Source: an uncultured bacterium
GTDB taxonomy: Bacteria; Cyanobacteriota; Vampirovibrionia; Gastranaerophilales; Gastranaerophilaceae
Reading direction: 5' to 3'
Length of the DNA: 64,000 nucleotides
Assembly: GCA_949298985.1 (NCBI GenBank)
Contig: CASFYV010000030.1
Span: forward strand, 1-64,000
Below, one piece after another: positions 20,213 to 29,700 of this stretch. Position numbers and translations under genes: made by a program. The notes below the pieces were generated by a model that worked only from the letters and a program-made list of their open reading frames with translations, was not told where the DNA came from and ran no database searches. How positions within the stretch are numbered: position 1 is the stretch's first letter; each line of letters begins with the position of its first letter.

Positions 20213-20881
20213 TTATTGATTACTAAACCCTGGAGATGTTAATGGTAAGTTTTTGTACCCTTCATTTGCATAAACTGTCTTTTTTATGTATTTATTAGTG
20301 TGATTTCCTTTTTCTAATAATTGTTTTAGTATATTTTCTCTGGTAACAAGAGCTGATTCTAAATTATTAGATTCCGGATATTGTTTTAATATTTCAGTCC
20401 ATACAACAGCTTCCATTGTCCAAGCATAAGTTTCTTCACTTAATGAGTTGTATTCATCTTGGTGTAATGCTTCATGAGCAAGCAATGCAGCTAAAGCTCC
20501 AGGAGGAGCATATTCATGTTTAGGGTTTATATAAACATATAATCTTCCTCTTTTTTTCCACCCTACAGCATCAAATGATGAATAAGCTTCATTTATTTCG
20601 GATAAATCTTTAAACATTACTTTTACCGGTTTTTGAGTGATGTTATAACCTAATAGAGCTTTTCTAGAAAATTCCCCTGAAGTATCCTTTAACATGTCTA
20701 ATGCAACGTGAAAAATTTGCTCATCAGAAACTTCTTTATATTCATCTGAAATACTATCAATGTATTCTTGTGTATATTTTTTAGGCAACTCAACATTTGA
20801 AGGAACTTCAATATAGCTCTTAGCATTAGCTGAAAGTCCGAATAATAGTAGTATTAAAGCTAATAATAATTGTTTTTTCAT
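20213..20881 (-). CDS. Secreted HExxH metalloprotease-like protein
   Basis: A 222-residue protein with a clear signal peptide (about residues 1-20, cleavage near ANA) and a zincin motif HEALH (His136-His140) followed by glutamates at 149-150 that could be the third ligand. I do not recognise the family. Exported, probably periplasmic. AGAGGG precedes the ATG. It follows no obvious operon: ctpA, 54 bp downstream on the same strand, could be cotranscribed, which would pair two envelope proteolysis genes. Confidence 0.65.
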   Translation of the reverse strand: MKKQLLLALILLLFGLSANAKSYIEVPSNVELPKKYTQEYIDSISDEYKEVSDEQIFHVALDMLKDTSGEFSRKALLGYNITQKPVKVMFKDLSEINEAYSSFDAVGWKKRGRLYVYINPKHEYAPPGALAALLAHEALHQDEYNSLSEETYAWTMEAVVWTEILKQYPESNNLESALVTRENILKQLLEKGNHTNKYIKKTVYANEGYKNLPLTSPGFSNQ

Positions 20882-20940
20882 CCCTCTATCCTCTTATTAT
20901 AGTATTATATACTTTTTAAAAGTTAAAAGTCAAAATATCC

Positions 20941-20979
20941 TTGCAATATGGCTTAAATACTGATATAATAGGGCTTATG
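20941..20979 (+). promoter_or_regulatory. Sigma70 promoter abutting the start codon (leaderless mRNA predicted)
   Basis: TTGCAA (20941-20946), 17-bp spacer, perfect TATAAT (20964-20969), seven bases, ATG (20977). The same -35, spacing and -10 occur before the DUF3326 gene. Confidence 0.6.
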
Positions 20980-22335
20980 AGGGATTATGAACCATATTTT
21001 ACACAAGATGGGTCTATTGGGCTCTATTCTTACTCTGATAAGGATGTTTTTCATTCTAAGTTTGGAGCTTTAACTGAAGCTTGGGAAAAATTTGTTATTC
21101 CATCAGGGTTAAGCGATATTGATAAAAATAACATTAGAGTTCTAGATATTTGTTATGGCATTGGATATAATACAAAAGCTTTGATGAGTTTTTATATTCA
21201 AAATTATAAAAATAAGAAAAAAAAATTTTTAAAAAGAATTTTTATAAAAATGTATAATATCGCTTCGATATGTATCAATAAATTAATTAGAAAAAAACAA
21301 AAAAAGTTATTAATATCTAACGATACGATAGATGATAATAAAAAAATATTTATCGATTGTTTAGAAATTAATTCTGAGTTAGTAGAACTATCTCCTTTTT
21401 TTAAAACAATTAAAACCGCTGATGAAATTTTTGATAAATTTATACCTTCAATATTCGACTGTTTTGAATTTTATAATAATTTAAAAATAAGCTTTAATAG
21501 ATTTTATACAAATATACGCTTAAAAAATAGAAAAGAAATTAATGAGCTTTTGGATATAAAATTTAATGAAATGAAAATCGATAAGGAATATAAGTTGCAT
21601 CCATATGTAAATTATATATTAATAAATTCTCTTTCTGAATATTTATCAGAAAACTATCCATCTAAAAATCTAAAAAAAATACTTTCGGAAAATAAAAATA
21701 GACGTTTTTTTGATAAGACTCTGATTAAATATGCAAATTTTAATCAATTTTGGGGATATGATTTATCCATCTATACGATTTTATCCGTCTTCTTACATAA
21801 TATATATTATTACTATTTATCGTTTCGAGATAAAAATATCAATTTTAAGACTGCTGAGAGCTTGTTTAACGTTAATTTTCATATAAATGATGCTCGAAAG
21901 GCTATTCTTAATTTAAATGAGCAATATGACTGTATATTCTTAGACGCTTTTACTTATACAAAAGCACCTCAGCTTTGGTCTGTTGAATTTATTGCTGAAT
22001 TATACAAACGACTTTCTCCAACAGGTGTACTTTTAACTTATTCAAATTCGGTTCAGGTAAGAAATACTTTATTAGAAAATAAATTTTATGTTGGAAAAAT
22101 TTATAATGAAAAATTAAATAAATTTATGGGTACGATAGCTTCAAAGGATAAATCAAAAATTAAATATCCGCTTAATTCTTATGAAATTGGATTATGTAAT
22201 ACTAAAGCGGGTATTTCATATCACGATCCAAATTTATCTTTTAGTAATAAAGATATTTTAGAATTGAGAGAGTATGAATATAAACATAGTAATTTAATAA
22301 GTTCTTCTAAATACATAAAAACAAGGGGTAAATAG
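20977..22335 (+). CDS. MnmC N-domain-like methyltransferase with a large insertion
   Basis: About 452 residues from the ATG at 20977. The N-terminal block (YEPYFTQDGSIGLYSY, FHSKFGALTEAWEKF), the SAM loop LDICYGIGYNT and the C-terminal LDAFTYTKAPQLWS block match the DUF752/Methyltransf_30 domain, which in MnmC methylates the aminomethyl group of wobble uridine in tRNA. Normal domains have about 230-260 residues; here about 200 Lys-, Asn- and Tyr-rich residues are inserted after the SAM motif. The next gene encodes an FAD oxidoreductase, recalling the second half of bifunctional MnmC, though its family differs. The promoter directly abuts the start. Confidence 0.7.
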   Translation: MRDYEPYFTQDGSIGLYSYSDKDVFHSKFGALTEAWEKFVIPSGLSDIDKNNIRVLDICYGIGYNTKALMSFYIQNYKNKKKKFLKRIFIKMYNIASICINKLIRKKQKKLLISNDTIDDNKKIFIDCLEINSELVELSPFFKTIKTADEIFDKFIPSIFDCFEFYNNLKISFNRFYTNIRLKNRKEINELLDIKFNEMKIDKEYKLHPYVNYILINSLSEYLSENYPSKNLKKILSENKNRRFFDKTLIKYANFNQFWGYDLSIYTILSVFLHNIYYYYLSFRDKNINFKTAESLFNVNFHINDARKAILNLNEQYDCIFLDAFTYTKAPQLWSVEFIAELYKRLSPTGVLLTYSNSVQVRNTLLENKFYVGKIYNEKLNKFMGTIASKDKSKIKYPLNSYEIGLCNTKAGISYHDPNLSFSNKDILELREYEYKHSNLISSSKYIKTRGK

Positions 22336-22350
22336 GGGTAAACAAGGGGT
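22324..22350 (+). repeat. Three AGGGGT repeats spaced 10 and 11 bp
   Basis: AGGGGT at 22324-22329, 22334-22339 and 22345-22350, across the junction of the methyltransferase and FAD oxidoreductase genes. The third can serve as a ribosome-binding site for the ATG at 22356. Confidence 0.6.
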
Positions 22351-22355
22351 GATAG

Positions 22356-23618
22356 ATGAATAAATATGATTTAGTTATTGTTGGTGGAGGTACTGCTGGT
22401 TGTGCGTGTGCTTATATAGCCGGTAAATTAGGTTTAAAAGTTTTATTAGTAGAAAAAAACTCTTTTTTGGGAGGTTCAATTACTTCCTCTCTTGTTGTTC
22501 CTGCAATGAAAACTTCTGATAATTCAATCAATAATGATTTTTTTAATAAGTTATATGAAGAATTAGTTAACATAAATGGTGCGATTACTTATATAGATGG
22601 TAATAAAGGTTGGTTTAACCCGGAATTAACCAAAATTGTTTTAGATAAAATGTTGTGTGATGTAAATGTAGAGATTTTATTTGAATCTACTATAGAAAAA
22701 GTAGAAGAAAATTTATTATCATATATCGTTACGATATGTAGTAATAATCTTTGTGTAGATAATGATAATTTATTGATACATATCGAAACGAAGTATCTTG
22801 TAGATGCAACAGGTGATGCAAAAATTTGTGAAATTTTAAATTGTAAATTTTTAGAAAAAAAATTACAACCTACAAATTTAAGATTTATAATGTCAGGAAT
22901 AAATGTAAAAGATTTTTCAGATTGGATTATGGATTTAGATAAAGATAGAAATGTTACTACAAGTTGTGATATTGAAGGAAATATTTATTTGTCTACTGCT
23001 TATACTTGGGATAGTAATGTCAATTGGGCCTTAAAGCCTTTATTTAAACGTGCTATAGAGGATGGTGTTATTACAGAAAAGGATTCTAACTATTTTCAAA
23101 TATTTTCAGTAGCTGGAACTACTGATTCTATTGCATTTAACTGTCCAAGACTTATTAATAACCCACAAAATCCTTATATAGAAGGTCGGGCAAGTATCTT
23201 TAGACTTTCAAATTTTTGTAAAAAATACTTAAAAGGGTTTGAAAACTCTTATATTTCATCTATCGCAAACACTTTAGGGATAAGGGTTTCAAATAGGGTT
23301 AAGGGGAAATATGTATACACTGCTGAAGATTTAAAAAGCGGTAAGAAATTTAAAAATCCAGTTGTTGTTTCAAATTATCCAATAGATGTTCATTCAAGTA
23401 AAAAAGATGACTCTACACTAGAAAAAGTCTATCAAGAGTATCAGCTACCTATTGAATCTTTAATAGTAAAAGACAATTTATTTGTAATAGGTCGATGTAT
23501 TTCTGCAGACTTTGAAGCTCAAGCAGCACTTAGAATAATTCCATCTTGTTTTTCTATGGGGGAAGGACTTGCAAAGTATTTAAGTAAAATTATTGGTAAT
23601 AGTATGAATGTACTCTAA
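22356..23618 (+). CDS. FAD-dependent oxidoreductase (FAD_oxidored type)
   Basis: A 420-residue flavoprotein. The dinucleotide-binding motif VGGGTAGCACA (about residues 9-19) is followed by the acidic end of the second strand (LLVEK) and the GGSITSS motif. DATGDA around residue 150 fits the GD-type second FAD motif, and a C-terminal block with VIGRCIS supports the fold. The substrate is unknown. It is 20 bp from the MnmC-like gene and probably cotranscribed. MnmC's own oxidase belongs to the DAO family, so a split MnmC is only a hypothesis. Its 3' end overlaps the convergent kinase gene by 39 bp. Confidence 0.85.
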   Translation: MNKYDLVIVGGGTAGCACAYIAGKLGLKVLLVEKNSFLGGSITSSLVVPAMKTSDNSINNDFFNKLYEELVNINGAITYIDGNKGWFNPELTKIVLDKMLCDVNVEILFESTIEKVEENLLSYIVTICSNNLCVDNDNLLIHIETKYLVDATGDAKICEILNCKFLEKKLQPTNLRFIMSGINVKDFSDWIMDLDKDRNVTTSCDIEGNIYLSTAYTWDSNVNWALKPLFKRAIEDGVITEKDSNYFQIFSVAGTTDSIAFNCPRLINNPQNPYIEGRASIFRLSNFCKKYLKGFENSYISSIANTLGIRVSNRVKGKYVYTAEDLKSGKKFKNPVVVSNYPIDVHSSKKDDSTLEKVYQEYQLPIESLIVKDNLFVIGRCISADFEAQAALRIIPSCFSMGEGLAKYLSKIIGNSMNVL

Positions 23619-24461
23619 AATTTGAGAGAAATATGCTAAATTCGTATCACCATTAATAATTATATCTGCATCATTTCTATAAGGTTTAACATATTTTTCT
23701 CCGGCACCTAAAATGTATTCCCAATGTTTTTTAGCGTTCTCAAGATCTTGATTTCTTTCTGTATAAGCTCTTGTTAAAAATCTTTGTTTTCTTAATTCTA
23801 TATCAGTTTCAACATAAACTTTAATATCAAAAATATCTTTATTTTCACCAAACATTGAAGCCATTCCTTCAACAACTATAATTTTATTTGAAGGAACAAA
23901 TTTTGCTTTAGGAACAGAAACTCCTGTACCATTTAAAAGATATTCAGGAGAATAAATATCTTCGCCATTCGAAATTTTATCTAAATCTTCTTTTAAAACA
24001 TCTAATTGGAAACTATTTGGAGAGTCTACGTCATATCCATTATCTCTCAAATTATCAAAAGTTCCATATTCTTTAATTAATTCAGAAATGTCATTAAAAT
24101 AATTATCAGTAGTCAATATTGTTACAGGCATATTAAATTTTGTAATAACATTTTGAATTTCCTTACAAATTGTTGATTTGCCAGAAGCAGATTCTCCTGT
24201 AATTCCAATCATAATTCTTTTGGCAGGATTTTGAATTAATCTTCTTGAAAATTTTTGTATAAAATCATATCTAACATCTATAAATATAGGTTCTTCGGCC
24301 TTTGCATCATACGCTAATACTTGTTTAAACTTCGATTGCAAGTAAAACACAAGCAATTCTCTTCCTGTTTTTTGGTTGAAATCAGGCTTTAATATCTTAT
24401 CTGAGGAACTTAATTCCTTTTTTATTAAGTGGGAAATCCCGTTTATATCATCTTCTAACAT
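23580..24461 (-). CDS. udk: Uridine kinase / phosphoribulokinase-family P-loop kinase
   Basis: A 293-residue kinase with an N-terminal extension of about 80 residues before the Walker A motif GITGESASGKST. LTTDNYF and the region with VVEGMAS are typical of uridine kinases, and the LRKQRFLTRAYTERN segment gives the lid. Uridine salvage to UMP is the best guess; related kinases act on other ribose-like substrates, and the extension is unusual. The nucleoside transporter at 36180 would fit with salvage. A TATAAT-like box lies about 25 bp upstream. It overlaps the convergent FAD oxidoreductase by 39 bp. Confidence 0.75.
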   Translation of the reverse strand: MLEDDINGISHLIKKELSSSDKILKPDFNQKTGRELLVFYLQSKFKQVLAYDAKAEEPIFIDVRYDFIQKFSRRLIQNPAKRIMIGITGESASGKSTICKEIQNVITKFNMPVTILTTDNYFNDISELIKEYGTFDNLRDNGYDVDSPNSFQLDVLKEDLDKISNGEDIYSPEYLLNGTGVSVPKAKFVPSNKIIVVEGMASMFGENKDIFDIKVYVETDIELRKQRFLTRAYTERNQDLENAKKHWEYILGAGEKYVKPYRNDADIIINGDTNLAYFSQILEYIHTITNNFT

Positions 24462-24502
24462 ATTTTTAATTCCGATATTCTAACATTATAATATGAAAAA
24501 AA

Positions 24503-26089
24503 TTAAGACTCAAATAATTCACTAATTTTATCTGCAATATCTCTTGGATCAATTTCTTGTGTTATTTTATTTATATCTTGAGCCATCTGATATAATTTAG
24601 CTGCTTCAACTTTGTCACCTACTATTGATGTAGCACGCGCTAAATTAAAATGAGCTAATGCATAATTAGGATTTGATTCTACAGCCTTTTTAAACAATTC
24701 TATTGATTTATTAACCCTGCCTAAATCATCTAAATATATAACTCCCAAGTTATTATAAGCTATATCATATTTAGAATTAAATTTTATAGCTAATTCATAA
24801 GATTTAATAGCTTCTTCTGTATCACCTTTACCCCAGTATAGAAAACCTAAATTACAGTGAATTTTTGGATTATGAGGCTGTAATTCCAGAGCTTGTCTAT
24901 ATACCGAAAGAGCATTTGCATAATCCTCTTTATCATAAAAGGCACTACCTAAATTAACATATATATCAATATCTTCTGGAGTTAATACATATGCGGTTTG
25001 ATAAGCTGAAATAGCAGCATCAGGGTCAGATTTATTCTCTTGATATACAAAACCCATTGTTTGAGCTATTACACTAGTCCAAGTCTTATTAGGATTTAGT
25101 GTTATAGCAGTCTGATAATTAGATATGGCTGAATCAAAATCCCCCTTTATATAATAAATATTTGCTAAATTAGAGTATAAATCTGGAATATTTGGAGCCA
25201 TTGCTATTAACTTATTATATATTTCTATCGCTTGATTATAATCACCTTGTTCTTCATAAGCTCTGCATAAATGTCTATAAGCAGCAATATTAAAAGAATC
25301 TAGCCAAATTGCCATTTTATATTCAGTGATTGCATCTTCAAAATAACCGGTTGATAAATAAATATCACCTAGAACACAGTATAATGGAGCAAATCCCGGA
25401 GCGGTTTCTATAGCATTTTTGTATAATTCTATTGCTTTGCCATAATCTTTAATTTGAATTGCATAGAACCCTTTTAAAAATAATGGTAAAAATCTCAAAT
25501 AGAATAAATTTCTTAAAATATTTTCTTTTGCTACTTTATCAAATGGTAGCAGTAATAATGCTAAAAACCTTTCATACAAAGCTTTGAATTTTGTTTTTGA
25601 ATTTTTGAATGAAGACGCATCAAACAATTTATATAATAGATAGTGTGAGCTAGAAGATTTTAATTTCGAACATATTATTGCGGCTTCTGCAGCGTCAATA
25701 GCATCTGTAAAATGTGCTTTTTTAACAAAGGTTTCCGCTAACATATAATATGCTTGGTAATAATTATTTTTCTTTTCTAATGCTAACGTAAAGTAATTTA
25801 TGGCTTTATCTAAATCACCTTTGTGATAAAAAGCTACTCCTAGTTTATATAAAATTTCATGAGAATCTATTAAAGATTCCATTGCTAATTGATATTCGGT
25901 AATTGCCTCATCAATATATTGACAAGCATTAAATATATCAAGATGCCACTTTAAATATAAATCCCCTAATCTTACATGCAAATTAGGATTTGTAGGATCC
26001 TTTTGTAAATCTAAACGACATCTTTCAATTTGATCAAACATTTTATTTTTATTCTTTTTTTGTAAATTACTATCTATCGTCTTTTTCAT
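24503..26089 (-). CDS. TPR repeat protein
   Basis: A 528-residue protein made almost wholly of tetratricopeptide repeats (about 11-12), with regular motifs such as AYYMLAETFVKK, AYRHLCRAYEEQGDYNQAI and IHCNLGFLYWGKGDTEEAI. No signal peptide, so a cytoplasmic scaffold is likely. It follows the PilZ-like gene by 9 bp and shares its operon. A hydrophobic, less regular break (about residues 165-210) separates two TPR blocks. No catalytic domain is visible and the partner is unknown. Confidence 0.85.
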   Translation of the reverse strand: MKKTIDSNLQKKNKNKMFDQIERCRLDLQKDPTNPNLHVRLGDLYLKWHLDIFNACQYIDEAITEYQLAMESLIDSHEILYKLGVAFYHKGDLDKAINYFTLALEKKNNYYQAYYMLAETFVKKAHFTDAIDAAEAAIICSKLKSSSSHYLLYKLFDASSFKNSKTKFKALYERFLALLLLPFDKVAKENILRNLFYLRFLPLFLKGFYAIQIKDYGKAIELYKNAIETAPGFAPLYCVLGDIYLSTGYFEDAITEYKMAIWLDSFNIAAYRHLCRAYEEQGDYNQAIEIYNKLIAMAPNIPDLYSNLANIYYIKGDFDSAISNYQTAITLNPNKTWTSVIAQTMGFVYQENKSDPDAAISAYQTAYVLTPEDIDIYVNLGSAFYDKEDYANALSVYRQALELQPHNPKIHCNLGFLYWGKGDTEEAIKSYELAIKFNSKYDIAYNNLGVIYLDDLGRVNKSIELFKKAVESNPNYALAHFNLARATSIVGDKVEAAKLYQMAQDINKITQEIDPRDIADKISELFES

Positions 26090-26098
26090 ATTTGTATC

Positions 26099-26704
26099 CT
26101 AATCAATATTATTACTATAAACATACATATAATAAAGCAGATTCTGTCTATCCTCTTCTGTCATCCTAGAATACTTTGCAGTGTATTCATTATCATAGAC
26201 AGGATCAATTTCTGAAATTATTATTTCTAGTTCTATTTTACCATAATCCTCCGGTAAAATTAACTCACACTTATATAAAGAACCTACCTCTAATAAGTTA
26301 TCACAATAAAATTTTATATAACTTGTAGATATTTGAAAAGTTCTTTCATTAAGAACCTCATGTTCATAAATATATATATTAAATTTTTCAATTGCATCAA
26401 TAGAAGGAATTTCAGAATTAGGAGTAAGTTTTAAAGCATTAGGATCTAATTCTATTGAAAACTCATCTTCTAAAGGTGATGATATAACGATAGTATTAAA
26501 ATCTATAGTTCCAAGTTTTGAAAAAATTTTAACGGTTAAACGTTTACCTACATTTAAAAACTCAATATATCGCATAAAATATTGAGGTAATTCTAACACT
26601 ATTCTATCATCATATATTTTATCAATTATACATGATATTTCTACGATATTTTCTTCTTTTTGAAAAAAAATACTAGCTCTTTGACCTGATTTTATTAAAT
26701 CCAT
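26099..26704 (-). CDS. PilZ/YcgR-like protein lacking the c-di-GMP motifs
   Basis: About 201 residues. The N-terminal half resembles the YcgR-type flagellar-brake barrel and the C-terminal half a PilZ barrel. The two c-di-GMP motifs look altered: the RxxxR position reads around SIDAI, and the [DN]xSxxG position reads QISTSYI. It may therefore bind another ligand or none. I chose the ATG at 26704; an upstream in-frame ATG at 26740 lies within the promoter. A TATAAT box ends seven bases before the start. First gene of a two-gene operon with the TPR protein. Confidence 0.55.
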   Translation of the reverse strand: MDLIKSGQRASIFFQKEENIVEISCIIDKIYDDRIVLELPQYFMRYIEFLNVGKRLTVKIFSKLGTIDFNTIVISSPLEDEFSIELDPNALKLTPNSEIPSIDAIEKFNIYIYEHEVLNERTFQISTSYIKFYCDNLLEVGSLYKCELILPEDYGKIELEIIISEIDPVYDNEYTAKYSRMTEEDRQNLLYYMYVYSNNID

Positions 26705-26740
26705 AATACCTATTATAAATAATATACAATTAAAATACAA
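26704..26740 (-). promoter_or_regulatory. Promoter abutting the PilZ-like start codon
   Basis: On the minus strand TTGTAT (26735-26740), 17-bp spacer, perfect TATAAT (26712-26717), AGGTATT, ATG. Transcription would begin at the start codon or one or two bases before it. If transcription starts further upstream, AGG could be a weak ribosome-binding site. Confidence 0.5.
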
Positions 26741-26788
26741 GAATTATGAATCATATATATAGATTAATTTAATCAATCTATTCATGTA

Positions 26789-29700
26789 CTAATAAGGTAA
26801 GTTATTAATAAATTCAGGAATTTTTATATTAGACATCGGAACATCTTTTTGTCTCATAGATTTTTGAGAATAAGATACCCAATTAAATAATATAACTGAA
26901 TTAGGGCTTTCAACAGGACCATTAATAATACTTCTAAATTCTTTTGTATTTTTCATTGGTAGTTGTGGTAAATTATCAAAATCTTCAGGAATAATATTAT
27001 TTTTTGTATCTTCTCCTGTTAACATCACTAATAGTTTATTCCAAGAGAATTCTCCGAATGCTCCTAAGCCTGAAATAATTTCATCAGAGAGTCTTCCTAA
27101 AACTTGAAGACGACCATAATCATTTAACGTATTATATGTTCCTTTTATAAATAAACTCATCAAAGGTCCTTGTGATTGTAATAAATCTATATATGCTATA
27201 CCTGATTTTAATCTTATATCACCTCTTAAATATTTAAATAGCCCAGTATCTTTTAAAACTAAAGCTTTAGTAACAACACTTAAAGATGTCCTAAGCATAT
27301 TATCAGCAATTACATTTTGTGCATATAATAAATGTTCAAGTTTTCCTAATGTTCCCATTCGACCATTATGTACTATGAATTTTATATTTCCATTCAAAGA
27401 TTCTTTTGATGCAATATTACCTTCCATTATTGTATCAAAATCCATAATGCCACTTACTGTATCTTTTTTTATGGCGATAATATCAAAAATAGGAGCTGCA
27501 CTTATTCCTCTTGCTTGAAGTTTTGTTTTGAAATTTTCATCTTTTAAATTAAAATCTATACTTCCTATAAATTTTCCATTAAAAATTTCTGATGATAAAT
27601 TTCTCAAAATTAAAAGATTATCTTTTAATTCAAAATCTGTATTTAAAGCTGATAGATATAATGGAGAATTATAAATAGATATTATAGCTTTTTCTGAGTA
27701 AAATTTACCACTTTGTATTGTTAATGGTATAGATTTCATTACAGGATTATCTTTGTACATTAAAATAGTATCTGTATTTATATATTTTGATTTTAATGTA
27801 ATACTTTTAATTGTTATGCCTTTAGAAAAATCTGTAGAAATAGTTGAATTTAATCCCATAAATGAATCTGCTATTTTTAATGATGGAACATTTAATATCG
27901 CAACATTTTTATTAAAATCAACTGTTATATTACTAATATTTAACTGTAAAAATTGATTTATTAAATTTTGTATTGTTATTTGACCAACAATGTCAGGTTT
28001 TTTTATTTCTCCTGTTAAAAATATATCGCCTTTTAATTGTGCAATTGTATCTGCAATTGTAACATTAAGCTGCTGTGGTATAAATAAACGCACATTTTTT
28101 AACGTTGGATTCTTATAAATATTATCAATATTACCATTTATTATAAGTTTTCTTTGACCTTTTAAATTTGATTTTATATCTCCAAAAAACTTCCCATTAT
28201 AAGATAATACACTCAATTCTTCTATTTTTAATGAATTATTTTCAAATTTTGAAATAAGATTAATCAAAGAAGGTTCATCAAAAAATAAAGATTTTTCAAA
28301 AAGTATTTGTAACGCAATGTTTTGTATATTTTTATTTCCATTTAAGTTAGCTTTTATCGGATAGATACAAGATACCGCGTTTAAATTCTTTATATCCCTT
28401 GAATTGATAAAACCATCCAGATTTACATTAAAAGTTATATCTTTCGTATTGTAATTTGTGATTTCAGCTTTTGTTGTTAGCTTAGAATTGGACATAAATA
28501 TATTTGTATCAGGAATTTTTATAGTATCTCTATTTATATTTAATTTTAAAATTGGTAATTTTATTAATTCCAAAGAATTATTTTTAATTAGAATATTAGT
28601 TATGTAAGCTACATTGTTTTTATTTGTATCTATTTTTAAGGAATTAAATTTAATTTCTCCAATTTTAGTTTGAGCAACAAAATTTTCTAATTGAATATTT
28701 TCTTTATGAACTATATCATTAAATGTACCTGTTATTTTGGCAGCTAAAGATATTACACCTTTTTTTATTCCAATGTTACTTGGTATGATATGCTCTAGAG
28801 GAACCTTATTCATTAAAACTTCTATATCAATATTTTTATCAATTTTTCCTTTTATCAAAATAGGTGCATTGTTAACATAGCCAACCATATTTGTTATAGT
28901 TATTATGTTATTTGAAAAATCAATATCAGAATTTATTTTATTGATTTCTATACCATTTGATTCTATTGAGGCATTGTTAATTTTTAAATATCCTGATGAC
29001 TTTAGTTTATTAAAATCTCCTTTAATATTAAAATCAGCTTTAAGCGTTCCTGAAAATTTATCAATATTTTTTAAATTTGAAAAATTTGCAATTAATTTTA
29101 ATTTTTTATATAAATCTGATAGCTGAATTTCATCTGATTTAACTTTTAAATCAATACCGAATTTTTTAGAATTGTTGATAATTCCATCAATATAAACTTT
29201 TTTATCATTTGAAGCATATAAATTTGAAAGAACTCCAATTTTATCTCCTAAGAATGTGAGATAAATAAAACTTTTAGGGGATTTTTGTACCGGATCAAGA
29301 ACTGTTATATTATCAATATTTACTAGTCCAGAAATTTGATTTAAACCTTCTAAAGTATTATATATTTTTAAATCTGCTATTATATCAGAATGGAAATCTA
29401 AAGTTACTAGTTGTTCAATAATGTCTTTATAAGTAATATTTTTACAAATTTTATCCGGAATTTTTACATTTGGTGTAATTGAAAGATCGTATGTTATATA
29501 TTTTTTGTTATTTATATAAAATTCACCAATTGTAGATAATTTATAATTTTTTACGTTTATTAGTTTTATAAGCTCAAAATTTGAACCTGAAAATTTTAAA
29601 TTTTTATCAAGATCTTTATCATAATAACTTATACTATAGACTTTAAAAGATATATTAGGGGTTTCATCAAAATCTTTGTTATTGAGCTTGGATATTAATT

